In this document: piece after piece, positions 48,656 to 60,140 of the stretch | How positions within the stretch are numbered: position 1 is the stretch's first letter | Layout: each line of letters opens with the position of its first letter | Source of the DNA: Isoetes taiwanensis | Taxonomy: Eukaryota; Streptophyta; Lycopodiopsida; Isoetales; Isoetaceae | Assembly (NCBI GenBank): GCA_021234155.1 | Contig: JAJEKV010000050.1 | Location: 6,597,199 to 6,661,198 of the forward strand | Reading direction: 5' to 3' | Length of the DNA: 64,000 nucleotides | Position numbers and translations under genes: made by a program | The notes under the pieces: generated by a model | What the model was told of the DNA's origin: nothing | What the model saw: only the letters and a program-made list of their open reading frames with translations | Database searches by the model: none

Positions 48656-49261
48656 CCGGTTCTTACCACCACCTCCGGGGCCTTGGGGTGATTATATTGA
48701 TCCAAATGACCAATGAAAATGAGATATTACGTTTAGACATGCCAAATTTTGACTGTATCATTTTGTGAATGGCGGGTATAATGGCGTTATTTCAAACAAG
48801 GTGTAATGATGTTATCAAAGGATCGAGTAGTGCTCATAGTAAAAAGCATCGAGACTTCCAAATCGCTCTTTCGTTTTACGTTTGTGAGTAAAGGCATTGA
48901 GACTTCCCAATCTCTTTTATCCTGGCTTAGTCTCTTTTGTTTGTCACCAGGCCTTATATTCTCAGTGGCAAACAATATAGACTTCTCGAAATTCTTGTTA
49001 CCTCCTTTAGAAGGAGCGAGCTTTGCTCTCACTCTCTTTTGCGTGTCTCTGTGTCAATGTATCTTAGATACTTTGCTAGGTTATATTACACAAAAGGCGC
49101 AAAAATGGGGTCGGGCAGAAATCGTTAAGTTCTAGAGGAGGTTACAAGGTTTTGAGTACTCTATTTTATTGTGGGCCACGGAGGATATAAGGCCTAGTGG
49201 TTGCTTGCGATTCTGTGTGTTCATTAGATGTTAGTGATTGAAGCAAGCTTTGACTCCTGAA

Positions 49262-50137
49262 TTCAAGCATCGAGACTTCCCCGTTTTTCTTTCCCCCCGG
49301 CTCTTTGGGCAATGTAGCTTAGTTTACATGCTAAGTTCCATTGTCCAAAGAGGCGGGAAAGCAAAGATTGGGGCGTCTCGATGCACGACAGTCTCGGGCG
49401 TCCGTTAACTTTGGTGCGCCAAATCGCCATTTGGATGCCATCGGACCTATAATTTGTACCTCCATTCCTTTGGGTGGCACATGCCATACAAACCCATTTG
49501 GGTATTCGGCGCATGTGCCACCCGCAGAGGAATAAGAGTCTGATTATAGGTGCGGATAAGCATTCAAAGCCCAATTTGGCATACCGGAAGTGTCTTCAAC
49601 TTCGCTCACCCGGCTTAGTCTCTTTCGTTTTTTGTTTTGTGTATCTAATTTGCCCCCTAGGATGACATCGCTCCTTTCGGGTGGCGAATTAGAATCAAGC
49701 AGGAAACTTCGAAAAGGGAGTAAGCCAAGGCAACCCCTCTTAACCCTCTTGAATGGGCGTGATCCTTGGGTTAATTGGATGTTAGTGATTGATGAGTTCA
49801 AGCATCGAGACTTCCCAATCTTTCTTTCCCCTCCTCTTTGGGTAATGTAGCTTAGTTTACATGCTAAGTTCCATTGTTCAAGAGGGGTGAAAGCAAGGGT
49901 TGGGAAGTCTCGATGCTTGTACTCGTGTCTCTTTCATCGGCACAGGCGTGATCCTCTTGAATGGTTGCCAAATCGCCATTTGGATGCCATCGGACCTATA
50001 ATTTGTACCTCCATTCCTTTGGGTGGCACATGCCATGCAAACCCATTTGGGTATTGAGGCATGCCACCGGAGGAAATAAGTCTGAATTATAGGTCGAATA
50101 AAGCATTCAAAAGCCCAATTTGGCATACCGGGTTATT
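49262..50137. repeat. Tandem duplication with a foldback in each copy
   Basis: 49262-49600 and 49797-50137 match over most of their length (offset about 535 bp). Each starts with a 115-118-bp foldback (49267-49384 and 49802-49916). Its arms are GCATCGAGACTTCCCA and TGGGAAGTCTCGATGC in the second copy, with the first diverged. Downstream both share TGGATGCCATCGGACCTATA. Single arms also occur near 48848 and 48894. Confidence 0.8.
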
Positions 50138-50599
50138 CCGACTTGGGTACGAAGTACCTTGTGAACCTTCCGATGGATCAGATTCGTCAGGGCTGGTCCG
50201 AGGCTGTTTTGCCCCTTCACATGCGTGAGATTACTTCTCATCGGCAAGATTCCCGGGCGCATGCGAAGAGGCAAGCAACAACGGAGGTCGAGGCGGGTCT
50301 GATCCAACGAAAGGTTTTCGGCACTGCTAGCGGTTACACATGAAAGAAACATAGAAAGAAACATAGAAAGAACTATCATACATTAACGAAACATTTGTGA
50401 CAAAAATTATAACCAAAAACTTCTTTTTTTTTATTAATAGTGCCGGGGGCGGTTACAATAGTATGAAAATCCTCAAGACCAATTACAACAATTTGAAGAT
50501 ACTCATCACATCATTTTTCTAGGCGGCGCCTTCTTCATCGATTTCATCATTTGCGGTTCCATCTCTTCTTCTTTGGGAACCTAGGTTCAACCTCCGATG

Positions 50600-53090
50600 A
50601 CCCTTTCCTTTAGTGAAACGTCCTCGGGCGATGTTTTTTCCTAGCCCGTTCTCGTTTGTCAAGGTAAAGCGCAAAGGTGAGTCGTTGGATCCGTAAGCGA
50701 TCCGTCATCAAGCGCATTGCTCGAACCTGGCCTTTACGTATCGGACTCCTCGGTATCCCATTTGTCGGTGATCCGTGCGAGAATATGGCTTGGTCTATAT
50801 CATCTTCGTCATCGGCGAAGTGGAGTGCGTTGAATGTCTTCATCAACATGGCTTGCGGCATTTATTGCAAGCATCTCGTCCTCACTTGTCTTGAAGCTGT
50901 CCTCTTCCGCCCGAATCGCATCCATGAAAGAAAATCGTAGCTTATCGATTGCGGATGTACCCTATTACGATTCAATAGCCGCCGGTTTGAGAAGTTGTAT
51001 ACAAGTTTATGCGCCTTCTTATGTAGCAAGCGATTGCGGGTGACAATGTGTATGTACTTATAGGCACTCCAATTCCTCTCACTTGCACTACATTGGAAGG
51101 TACCAAAGAGAGGATAGTCATTGCAATTGCACCGCAAGGTATCGTAACTTGCCCATGGGCTTGCCACCATGCATATGATTCCATATTTGGTTCCTTCTTA
51201 TGACTCTCGGTCGTCATTGAAGCTCTTCATCGCCCACCTTCCACTCAGTTACGGTATTGATTAACTTCGGCAATGAAAAGCTTGTAGTAGGGCTGTTGGG
51301 ATAACATTTTGCAACCTTCTTCAGCGACCCCATCACTTCTTTATCGTATGCTGGTCCATATGGTGGTTGTGTGGGTCTAAGGCATGTGGCGCCATGAAGA
51401 TCAGCGTATGACTTCTTCCATCGTTCATTGAAGTCTACGAGTAGTCTGCGCGTGGCTTAGCATTGTCAAATGGCGCATTGGGACCATCACGTTCTAGGAA
51501 GGATTGAATGGAGTGCCAACACCTCGGACCTTTCCGGTGCTTGCCTTGAAGAATCAAGGGTTTTGATGGCATGACAAGCGGGTTGCATGCACCTCACAAC
51601 ATTTTTACACCTTTCAAAATGTCTCCGCCAAGCATTTCTCGAAGAAGGGCGTGACTTCTTTGTCGGTGTTTAAGCGGCATTTTTCCCTTACGCCTTCTTT
51701 CCCAATCAAAAACTCGTATGATTAAAGGTTGAGATAATCCAATCCGACACTTCAGCACTCTTTCAAGGCAGATATATTGGAACCAAACCGAGTTTGCCGG
51801 GATTCATGAGTGCTAGGGCTCTTACGGCCGAATGACTTGTAAATGGCATAAATTGCGGCTTCTTTGTGATGAATTTTACAAAGCCGTGGCGCTTTCGAAT
51901 GGGATCTTTGAACCACGTGTCTTTGTGAACCGGTCCTTGACAATAGGTTCGAGCAATGGCATTGGCAACTAGTAGCATGCAACCTGGAAATTCGGCCTCC
52001 GATGGTGACCGCTAGCTTGCAATTAGGCCAGCGTTATCCATTACAACTTGAAATATTCTCTTGGTCCAAAACTCTATCACGGCCTTTGTTTTACGAAAAA
52101 AATCAATCTCGGTCCTTGGTGAGTTTTGGTTTCTCGGTTTTCAAAAATACTTCACCCCACGGATACACGATCATGAAATTAATAAGATGGTCCTTGTTTA
52201 CATTGCTCCAACCATCGGTCACTAATGAAGGCGGCGCGCTTGGTCCCGCGACACAACTTCATCTCCACCCTCTCAACCATTTTTCCATGTATTTCATCAA
52301 CCATCTTATTGTTGGCATGCTTGTATGAAGGAGGTCTAAAAAGCGGTCTGCTTTGGCAACTTCTTGGAAGGCTTCTTTCATTGCTTTATGCTCGAATATG
52401 TGGAACGGACCCGGTGATATAAAATGCCTCTACAACCTTGGTTTTGTCTTCTTCAATTGCTCGATGTTAAGCAATGATCAACCCTCTGTTAGCCGTCTGT
52501 CTTTCCACTATTTCAATTGTCTCTATCATTCTCTGTTCTCCGTGCTTGTACCTATTGACCCTAGTCCGCCCCTCGGTCGGTATCTTTGTCCCAACGGGTG
52601 GTGGTATAGTTATCTTAAATGCCTTACGCCCGGCCACTGCTCTTGAGTATTCGTAACTCGTCTTTTTCTCATATTATTCTTCGTTTTGCGTATCCCATCC
52701 GGTCGAGACAATCTCGATGGCATCCTTTCATAAGTCGCCAGATGGGGTACAAGTTGCGACACCGGACGTCTTCGTTCACGTAAGATGTGAGCTCGAATTC
52801 TTGTTGCAGAACCATTTTACCGATGTGTATCCACAAAACACACATTCCCACTTTCGTTTGCGCCAAACTCTTTCACAAACTCCCATTCGGGCCTCTTTTC
52901 CGACCATAACTCGATCAGCGACCATGTGCACGAGTTGCGGTCCGATATTTTGCCCGCGGGCACCACGATCCCTCGCACCTCTAGAGGTAGATGCATGACG
53001 CTGCTGCACCTCCGAGAGGTAGATGCATGACCGGTAGCCACCATTGCTCCGGACCGGTGACAATGTCTCTTAATCGACTCCTTGATTACC
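50600..53090 (-). pseudogene. hAT transposase (BED finger, DUF659, hAT dimerisation region), decayed
   Basis: On the minus strand the pieces come in family order. A BED-type finger region lies near 52860-52960 (KWECVFCG). A DUF659-like part lies near 52210-52340 (HGKMVERVEMKLCRG, then SDRW for the usual SDGW). VVMDNAG lies near 52025. ATRLVKFI-type sequence lies at 51752-51982 (HSKAPRLCKIHHKEAAIYAI, TRFGSN). The C-terminal dimerisation motif lies near 50990-51100 (QCSASERNWSAYKYIH, RNRLLHKKAHKLVYNF). Frame changes and stops separate them, so no active enzyme is expected. Its strand and place match the hAT termini. Confidence 0.8.
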
Positions 53091-53439
53091 ACGAACTAAA
53101 GGAAGGCGTATATATGCAAAGGAGCAAGCTCACAATGCATATGTTACGTCGGCGTTAAATCTTGAAGAATCAAGGGGTTGGACGGACCCTATAGGATATT
53201 CTATGGAAGCGGATGCCAACCCAAGGTCGGAAACCAGCGGGGCCGGAGTAAACTCACGTTCAATTATCCAACGTCGGGTGAGAAAAAACGACACCTCAAA
53301 GGCAAACCGTTTCCCAAGGAGTATTTTGACTCAACTTTTGGCGGTCAACGTCGAGGTGAATTCTAGGGCTAATCACGTTTTTCTTAAATATACTATTGCT
53401 TGATTGCCACAAAGCAGGTCAAGCGAAGGGCGCCAAATA

Positions 53440-53760
53440 TTTTTGCTTAGTAAATCGGGCAAAGCGACAGAAAATTTTCGCGTGCGCGAAAAGGAACAAA
53501 ACAGCGTCGCGTAAAAATATTTTCAGCGTGCGGAAGAGATATGTTTAGCGTGCACGCGAAGTTCAAAATATTTTCGCGTGCTTGAAAAAACACTTAACCG
53601 CGTCGGCGAAAAAAAATTCGCAGCGTCTGTGGTAAGCGTCGTTTTCGGCGTGACGAAAAAATTGGTTTCGCGTGACAGCTATGAATCTTCAGCGTCTGTG
53701 AAATTTTTCAGCGTCACTTGTTTTTTTTAACTTTCGTCGCCGAATTTTTGGCGAATTGTT
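53440..53760. repeat. hAT right subterminal repeats
   Basis: Motifs such as TTTTCGCGTGCGCGAAAA, CAGCGTC and TTTCGCGTGAC recur. The closing 100 bp (TTTTGCCGTATT through TATACGGCAAATTT to GAACCTATCC) matches the end of the small hAT at 17325-17434. Confidence 0.75.
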
Positions 53761-53858
53761 TTTTGCCGTATTTTTTGCGTTTTATACGGCAAATTTGTGT
53801 CGTATCATTCAATTCATCGTATTCCGTATAAAGCGATGGCGTATTGAACCTATCCACA

Positions 53859-53866
53859 GTATTATG
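53859..53866. other. hAT target-site duplication, right
   Basis: GTATTATG, the partner of 43871-43878. Confidence 0.85.
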
Positions 53867-55615
53867 GGCGGCCCCGCCCACTTAAGCAATTTCTGCGCAT
53901 GCCATCAGGTCGGGGCTTTCCCATTGGCAAGGCATTTGTAAAGCCTTGTTCCACGCCCTAATCTTGATTTCAAAGATTGGGCCTTCTTGCGGGTAATCTG
54001 CCGCATGTGCACCCCGAGGGTCGTATAGCTGTTGCAAGTATTGCCTCCACGCCGGGAGTGATGTTTCGTGGGTCTGTCTTGGCTTTCTAAGAACCCTTCA
54101 CCGGAAGGTCCTGGGTGACGTTCGGTGAGATAAAAACATTTCCCTTTGATGTTTGCAATGTACCTAGCTTTCTTAACTTTAAGGAAGGCAGGTCTGTCAT
54201 CGCATGTGGGCGTAATGGCGGTCCGCGGACTTGGCGAACCCGGCGTTTGTGTTCCTTGCACTCTGCATCAAACCATTGATTACGTGGGAAGGTTGTGTTC
54301 ACGGAGGTCCGTCGCGTGAGCGGCTTATCCCAAAAGCATCTCTGCGCTGATCCTAAGCACATCGGTCGGCCGGTCAGTGTCTGTTGCTCTAGTGTAGGAT
54401 ATTGCAAAGTTTACGCGGGGTCATCTATAAGCATATGGGCATAAGCCCCGCGTATGTTCATAATCAATCGCTTGGTGAGGCATGTGAGGGCGTAGGGCAC
54501 GGGGGTTCGCACAACCCAAGCCAACTTCAAGTAAAGTGGTAAGTGGAGTGCAAATGATCTCTTCATCCCTATTAGTTGTTCCCCACTGAAGTGCTTGGCG
54601 ACATGCATATCCTGCGAGGCACCGGCACATAGTCCACCACACTAGATCCTCCCCACGGTTTTCCTGTCTACAAGTGCTCTTGCGGGTGGGCTGACCCTTT
54701 GTGCCCGATCCATTCGCATTACGAGTCAAAGATACCCGAGCAAAAGCAATTGTCTACCATAAGCGTGTGACTGATTGTCATCGGCGTCCGCGGGGCCAAA
54801 GAGCGCCTGCGGGGGCGCGGCTGCAATATATCATCGATCAAAGGGATCAAATCTCATGGGTTGTTCTACCCGGTCGCGGCGCATTAAAGTCTCAAGGAGT
54901 ATGACCACCGCCTAACCTGCTTATCTTTGGCGTATGTCATCATATAGATCGACATAGGGGTCCAGCCTATCCACATCCGAGTGGGTGTGATAGAAGTTGC
55001 TTTCTGCATGTGGAAAGTAGCGGTCGCCACAAAGTGGGTCGCTCGGGCAGTTTTGCACACGCACCCACAAAAGTACCGGTTGTGCTTATGCGTCCCCGAT
55101 AGTAGCAGGCAACTCCCCATGCCCCGCTTTCTGTGGGAAGAACACTTATGCGCCTTCACAATGCGATTACGGGGACATCGCTAAGCACTTGCGTATCACG
55201 AAAATACACGTCCCTTGAAGATGAGGAGATTTCGTCTCTTCGGATGGACCGGATGATCCAAGCGGATCACGAGCGGAAAGCCCTCTTTGCCAACTTGTCC
55301 CAAGAACTAGGATAGGCCGACAATAGGAGGCTGCCGACTATCCAAGTCACAATGGAAAAGACTCAAAAGCCACTGCCAAGCAAGTCGAACATGGTGACAC
55401 AAGAAAAAGCAGTGCTCAATTGTCTCATCCCTCTGCATGCAAAGAGGGCGGATCACAGAGACTTCTGAATGAAATCGATGAACAAGAGTGTTTAGCCGCA
55501 CGCATCTATGAGTAATCTGCCACCATAAAATAGATAGCTTAGGATGAAGCAATTTATCCCATACCCATCGCCAGACTGCTTTACGATGAGGCTCAGGGAT
55601 AACTAAAGGCTCAGG

Positions 55616-56900
55616 GATTTTTAACATTTTAGACCCTAACATCTAATATGCTACAATTAGCAACCCCATATATCAACAGGTGTTCTTATGTATGGGCAGA
55701 GATCTGGCCATAATTTGTTACAAAAAAACCTACATATATTCCATCATTTTTTATACAACCTTTCAAAATATACAAGTTAATAAAACTGTAATTGCTGTGT
55801 AATTATCAACTTTTACTTTTAACCACAATATCAAGTTAAAAAACATGTATAAGCAACCGTATGTTCATTTTTGGAACTGAGCATCAGAATGCTTTCGCAT
55901 ATAAGCATCTTCCAGAATATCCTTATCATTTGTATTATGAGTAAAAGGAAAAACATTGCAGGGAGTAGAAATTCCTGTTACCTGCACCACAAAGAACAAA
56001 AAACAAGCATTAAGATGGTTGTTATATACGTGGTAACAGGCGTCATAAGAATTTCTGGGTTTATGGCCCTTCACCCTGCTTGTTTAAGCACAAACAGTTG
56101 ATAAAGGTAAATCTAAAGTCACATATCCTTTTGTTAGCCATTTACCTTGTCCCTTAATGGATCTATAGACTAGCTAACAGAATAAACATAGCATAAGGTC
56201 TGGATATCCATTAATCTATCAGATCTGCCCTATATTAGCTAAAATTTAGCTATTTTCTAAAGGCATTAGAGTCTGGCCATTAGTTGGGATTTAGATCCAA
56301 GCTATCTAAACCATCACATCTTAAATGCTGTAAATCAGATTCCTATATTAGATCTATTCATAGCTTATTTATCTTAGATCAACTAGCAATTATAAAGCAG
56401 TAGATATGCTCTATCTTTATCTTTTTTGGCAGGTATATATTAAGGACATTAATGCCATGAAATTAAATAACCTCAAACCTGTGTGGTTCGAGTAGGAATG
56501 CTTGACTTCTGATTAGCATCCATGGTTGATTTCCCCTTATCCAGATTGATCTGCAATATCCTTAGCATAACCATTAAATCCAGTTGAAGCCTGTGGTGGC
56601 ACTTGCACTTGTCCTATCTTTTCCCCTTGGCAATCAGTCTCTTGAGCATGAGAGTCACTGATTATTACAACATTTTCCTCCATTGTGCCTCTGCTACCAC
56701 CTGTGGGCAGAGCTGGTTTGTGGAATTGGAACATCTTCTTCCTCTTTGCCAATCTACTTTTCTCATCCTCAAGCCTTTTATGGGTGATCATATTCGGATC
56801 TCCTTTCTTTCTGCCCATGTGGGCAGATGCACAGGCTCTAAGGTTAACTAGCTATTCGGCAGCTCTGGGATATGCATTTCGGCAGCACTATTTCTTCCCT
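55616..56900 (-). repeat. Tandem duplication unit 2 with gene fragment
   Basis: It matches unit 1 (40303-41600). On the minus strand an exon (about 56837-56479; AHMGRKKGDPNMITHKRLED near its start) ends at donor GTTTGAG. A last exon (55981-55865) follows acceptor GTGCAG and stops at 55865. This unit lacks about 23 bases present in unit 1, which breaks the first exon's frame near 56537. The gene family is not recognised. Together the units suggest a once-intact host gene tail. Confidence 0.6.
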
Positions 56901-57161
56901 TATATAATCAACTGGATTAGGGTTCTTGTGAGATAGGATCTGTACCTATTTGGGCGACCGTTCCCACTGTATCCTGTTGGATAGATAAAGCTCCTTCCAT
57001 GCTTGTCTATGTTGGATTTACCAGTTGTCCTCTGCCCTGGTCGTTCTCCATCATCTTGACGACCTTAACCTGCCTATATTTGTGCCCAAAAACATTATGT
57101 TACCATTCCAAACCCTAGGTTCGATTACCATTAGTATGAAGGTTTCGAAAATATCTATGTA
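56901..57161. other. Spacer
   Basis: Nothing was recognised between the duplication unit and the next LINE tail. Confidence 0.4.
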
Positions 57162-58750
57162 AATAAGAATAAGAATAAGAATAGTTTTTTATCGTCCACT
57201 GAGACCAATCAGCCTATGGGACCCGAAGGGCTTGACAAACTTATTCTTGTCGGGTTAAAACCCCCTTGAGAAGAAAAGGATTTTCGAGGGAAAAACCGTG
57301 GCAGTAATAAGAATGCTGTCAAACTGTACAAGTATATATCATCATGAAATAAATGTGTATGTACATGTCAAGCGCGTGCCCAAGGACATAGCTGATCTCG
57401 CATGTCCATGACCTCTTGAAGGTATGATCCTAGCACCCGTATGGATGCCGTGCTCAATGTCACATGTAGCGGCTGGCGGGGCGACCAACTCAACATAAGC
57501 GGCGTCAGATTTGATCATATCTTTGGGCAACTTTGAAGGATATGAGATTCATCCTCAATGACTCCCATTTGGCGGCGTGGCAGAGCACATCTTGGCGTGG
57601 CTCACCAATCCATCTGCTGTCTCAATTCGAAGATGATGTGCCCTGATGCGAATGGAGGCAATGAGTCTGCGTCTTTTCATGGGCAAGTGGGGTGCGCCAG
57701 GTAGCATTGTGGGCCTCGTTCAATGTGGGATTTATGTGGCGTTGGTAGTGTCTTTGTCTTGACCTGTTCAAGGGCGCTGGCATCCCAAAGCTTTGATGAA
57801 GCAAAGCGTCAAGATATTACCTCAAGCTATGGTGATCTGCCTATGTTTGCACATGTATGCACTGTGCTCCCTGCACATTCCATCTAGCAATCCATTGAGC
57901 TCTCTTTTTTTCCTCAGTAGGCCTTGAGGCGTTGTGGCCCCATTGCCATGATATAAGCTAGTTTAGGGGAGCGAGCATATCGTCCATATTGACACCTTAC
58001 GAAAATAGACAATGTGGCGATCAAGGGGCAGCCCTCACGAAGAGGCAAGAATCGTAGAATTTGATATGGGACTGTGGACTTCACCCCTAGTGCTCGTACC
58101 AAGAAGGCTTTGCACTTTTGCTTCAAGTCATTCCAAGTAGCGAGGGATACTACTTGGCCCCATATTTCAACCCCCGTTATAAAGGGCGAGGGGCTCCACT
58201 AAGACCTTGAGCGAGGTGTGACTGATGGGTCCAATCATACAACTACGCTCTATGACTATTGTTTTGCATTGCATATAGTGCCTTCCAGCCAGCCAGTAAC
58301 TTCGTGGCCCAGGTATGGATGTGTCGCGATTGCATAGTAGAAGGAAACTCCACTCCCAAATATTTGTATGTGGATGCTACTTCCACATTACGCCTCGAAT
58401 GGCGAAGGAGGGGATCCTATTTTGTCGTGAAGATGATATGAAAACCACCTTAGTCTTGACCAAGTTTGGCATATTATTCGCTTGACAAAATGTGTCAGGG
58501 GCATCGAGATGTAGTTGCATGTCTGGCGGGTGTGTAAGCTAGGAGGTCCACATCATCGGCATATATTAGCGCTTGATGATCTCGTAGAGAAGGTGAGCCA
58601 CCGCCCCCATTATCGGCAAGCCGGCTCTCTAATTGATCAATGTAAAGCCCAAACAATGTTGGGGAGAGCATCCACGGCGAACCCGATACTACTATCAAAT
58701 GGTTGGCTTGTCGGTAGAACACCTTGGGCAGAGCATCTTTCATATTAGAA
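57162..58750 (-). mobile_element. 5'-truncated LINE, family L-B, copy 4
   Basis: The minus strand runs from the RT active-site region (YADDVDLLAYTP near 58545-58580) through the post-RT part and the zinc-binding tail to a 3' end with (TTCTTA)n tail at 57162-57186. Numerous indels break every frame. It resembles the nested copy at 41866-43870 closely, including the catalytic-region spacing. Confidence 0.8.
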
Positions 58751-58870
58751 AGCCATCGTGTGTAAATACATCCATTGTTGCATAACATCTATATGCCTTC
58801 ATTGTTGCATAAACACCAATATGTATTTAATATTGAGTATTCAAAGTCTCAGCACTCAAACTATGCATAT

Positions 58871-58950
58871 TAATTAAAAAAAAAAAACACACACACACAC
58901 ACACAGACACAAACACAGACAAACAAACAAACAGACCAAACTGTTAATAA
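58871..58950. repeat. CA-rich microsatellite
   Basis: An A run is followed by (AC)n, then CAGACA/AACA variants. Confidence 0.9.
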
Positions 58951-59160
58951 AAGTAACAAATATGTAAATACAATGATAAGTAAAGGGGGGCACATATCAC
59001 ACCAATAAGCTGAGATCTTAATTAGTTAACCAAAACTGTCTTAAGATCCTTCTAGAAGTTACACCAATAACCTCTAGTAATCAGTTTCTAGTTTAGCAAA
59101 ATTAGAGAATGAACCAACGAGTTACACCAATAACTCAATAACCTCTAGTGTTGATCTAGC

Positions 59161-60140
59161 TCTAGTTCACCAAAACCAGAGTAAGATTCAGAGAACCAAT
59201 TTATGGTAGTTCACCACCCATTTAGGTCAATCGATGCTATGGCAACGCAGAAGGCATAGAGAAATTCTCAATAATCGACACTTTTTTACAGACAAGAATT
59301 TATAGAGATATGTCTCTATCGCTTCAGTTTAGAATGGGTCGTTCCATATGGTTCTTGATAGAAGAGGTTAAATCGAGCTGAATTGCCGCAGTCCGAAAGT
59401 GCCCCCTATTCATAAGTTACTGTAGATGCAAGTCGTTGTAGTCGTTTGTCCCCCCTTGGTTGCCGAACTAGTACTGTAGTGTATCCTCCCAAAATCCTCT
59501 GTCGGCCTTCCTCCCAAGTGGTCGTTCTCCCCCTTTATTTAAAGTGGCTGCTGCTCTGATTAGAATGTCCCTTTTCCTTAGACTAATATTAACTCTAACC
59601 TTTGATCTTAGGGATACGTTTCATTAGGAAATATTATTTACACCTTTTTTTTTTTTGAAGGACTTGAGCCTTTATTATCCAGAGAAAGTTACAGAGTACA
59701 ATGGGGACTAATAACTCAGTGGAGAGAATGTCCACCAGAGCAAAACCACCCCACTCAAATACAACATCTAAACAATATGAAGAGCAAGCAAAAACTCATA
59801 AGTAAGTATGAATCTGAAGATAGTGCTCCCAAATACGGCTCTTCACCTCATTAGCAATTGATGAGCACCTGAATGCTTTGACAATTCGTTGTTGGGCATC
59901 AAGAAGGATCTGCGCATCTGAACAAGCAAGACCTTTGAATATGAGAAGATTCCTTCTTTTCCAAATGGACCAAATGATCCATGCAGAAGCCAAATGAAAC
60001 GCCTTGGCTGATATAAGGTTTTCTTTTGCCATTCAATTGGCTTGCCTTGCCAATAATTTGCCAAACTTACGCACCCATGCTAGTCCACCAAGACTAACGT
60101 CTAGACCACACCCTCGAGCTCCATAGTCATATCACCATCC
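59161..60140. repeat. Dispersed repeat R1, copy 2, split by a LINE fragment
   Basis: 59161-59644 and 60012-60140 together match 38345-39010. The L-A fragment at 59645-60011 sits between them. The match stops near 60140, where the LTR retrotransposon appears to begin. Confidence 0.75.
59645..60011 (-). mobile_element. 5'-truncated LINE, family L-A, with intact L-B target region
   Basis: Poly-T at 59645-59656 is the A tail. The minus frame 60032-59796 reads WSIWKRRNLLIFKG then CSSIANEVKSRIWEHYLQIH. It is the uninterrupted form of the segment that carries L-B insertions in the two other L-A copies. Confidence 0.8.

Larger units (their letters stand above)
43879..53858. mobile_element. 9,980-bp hAT transposon with cargo
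   Basis: The left end TGGATAGGTTC (43879) and right end GAACCTATCCACA (to 53858) are inverted repeats. The left lacks two terminal bases. The 8-bp duplication is the hAT hallmark. Both ends match the 627-bp element at 16808-17434. Contents: left subterminal repeats; poly-T and poly-A tracts; a kinase-like pseudogene (+, 45930-46860); unassigned coding-looking stretches (47160-48650); a duplicated foldback (49262-50137); the transposase (-, 50600-53090); right subterminal repeats. Most hAT elements are about 3-5 kb, so this one is large. Confidence 0.85.
41845..55154 (-). mobile_element. LINE family L-B, longest copy, broken by the 10-kb hAT
   Basis: On the minus strand it begins within the endonuclease region (about 55154-54600) and passes the linker (WFDAECKEHKRR near 54270). 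It is interrupted at 53866/43871 by the hAT, then continues through RT (43870-43080), post-RT (LFKVLVELSFLYGVEVW) and zinc-binding tail (VIEDESHTLQSC). It ends in a TTCTA-repeat tail (41849-41872). Many indels make it inactive. It sits within a few bases of the place in L-A where the L-B tail sits at 2617. Confidence 0.8.
41627..55615 (-). mobile_element. 5'-truncated LINE, family L-A, broken by nested insertions
   Basis: L-A's own sequence is 55615-about 55155 (zinc-binding region, EHCFFLCHHVRLAWQW) and 41865-41627 (C-terminus, 3' UTR, short A tail). The 13-bp duplication GATTTTTAACATT marks both ends. Between them lies an L-B LINE carrying a hAT element. Confidence 0.85.
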
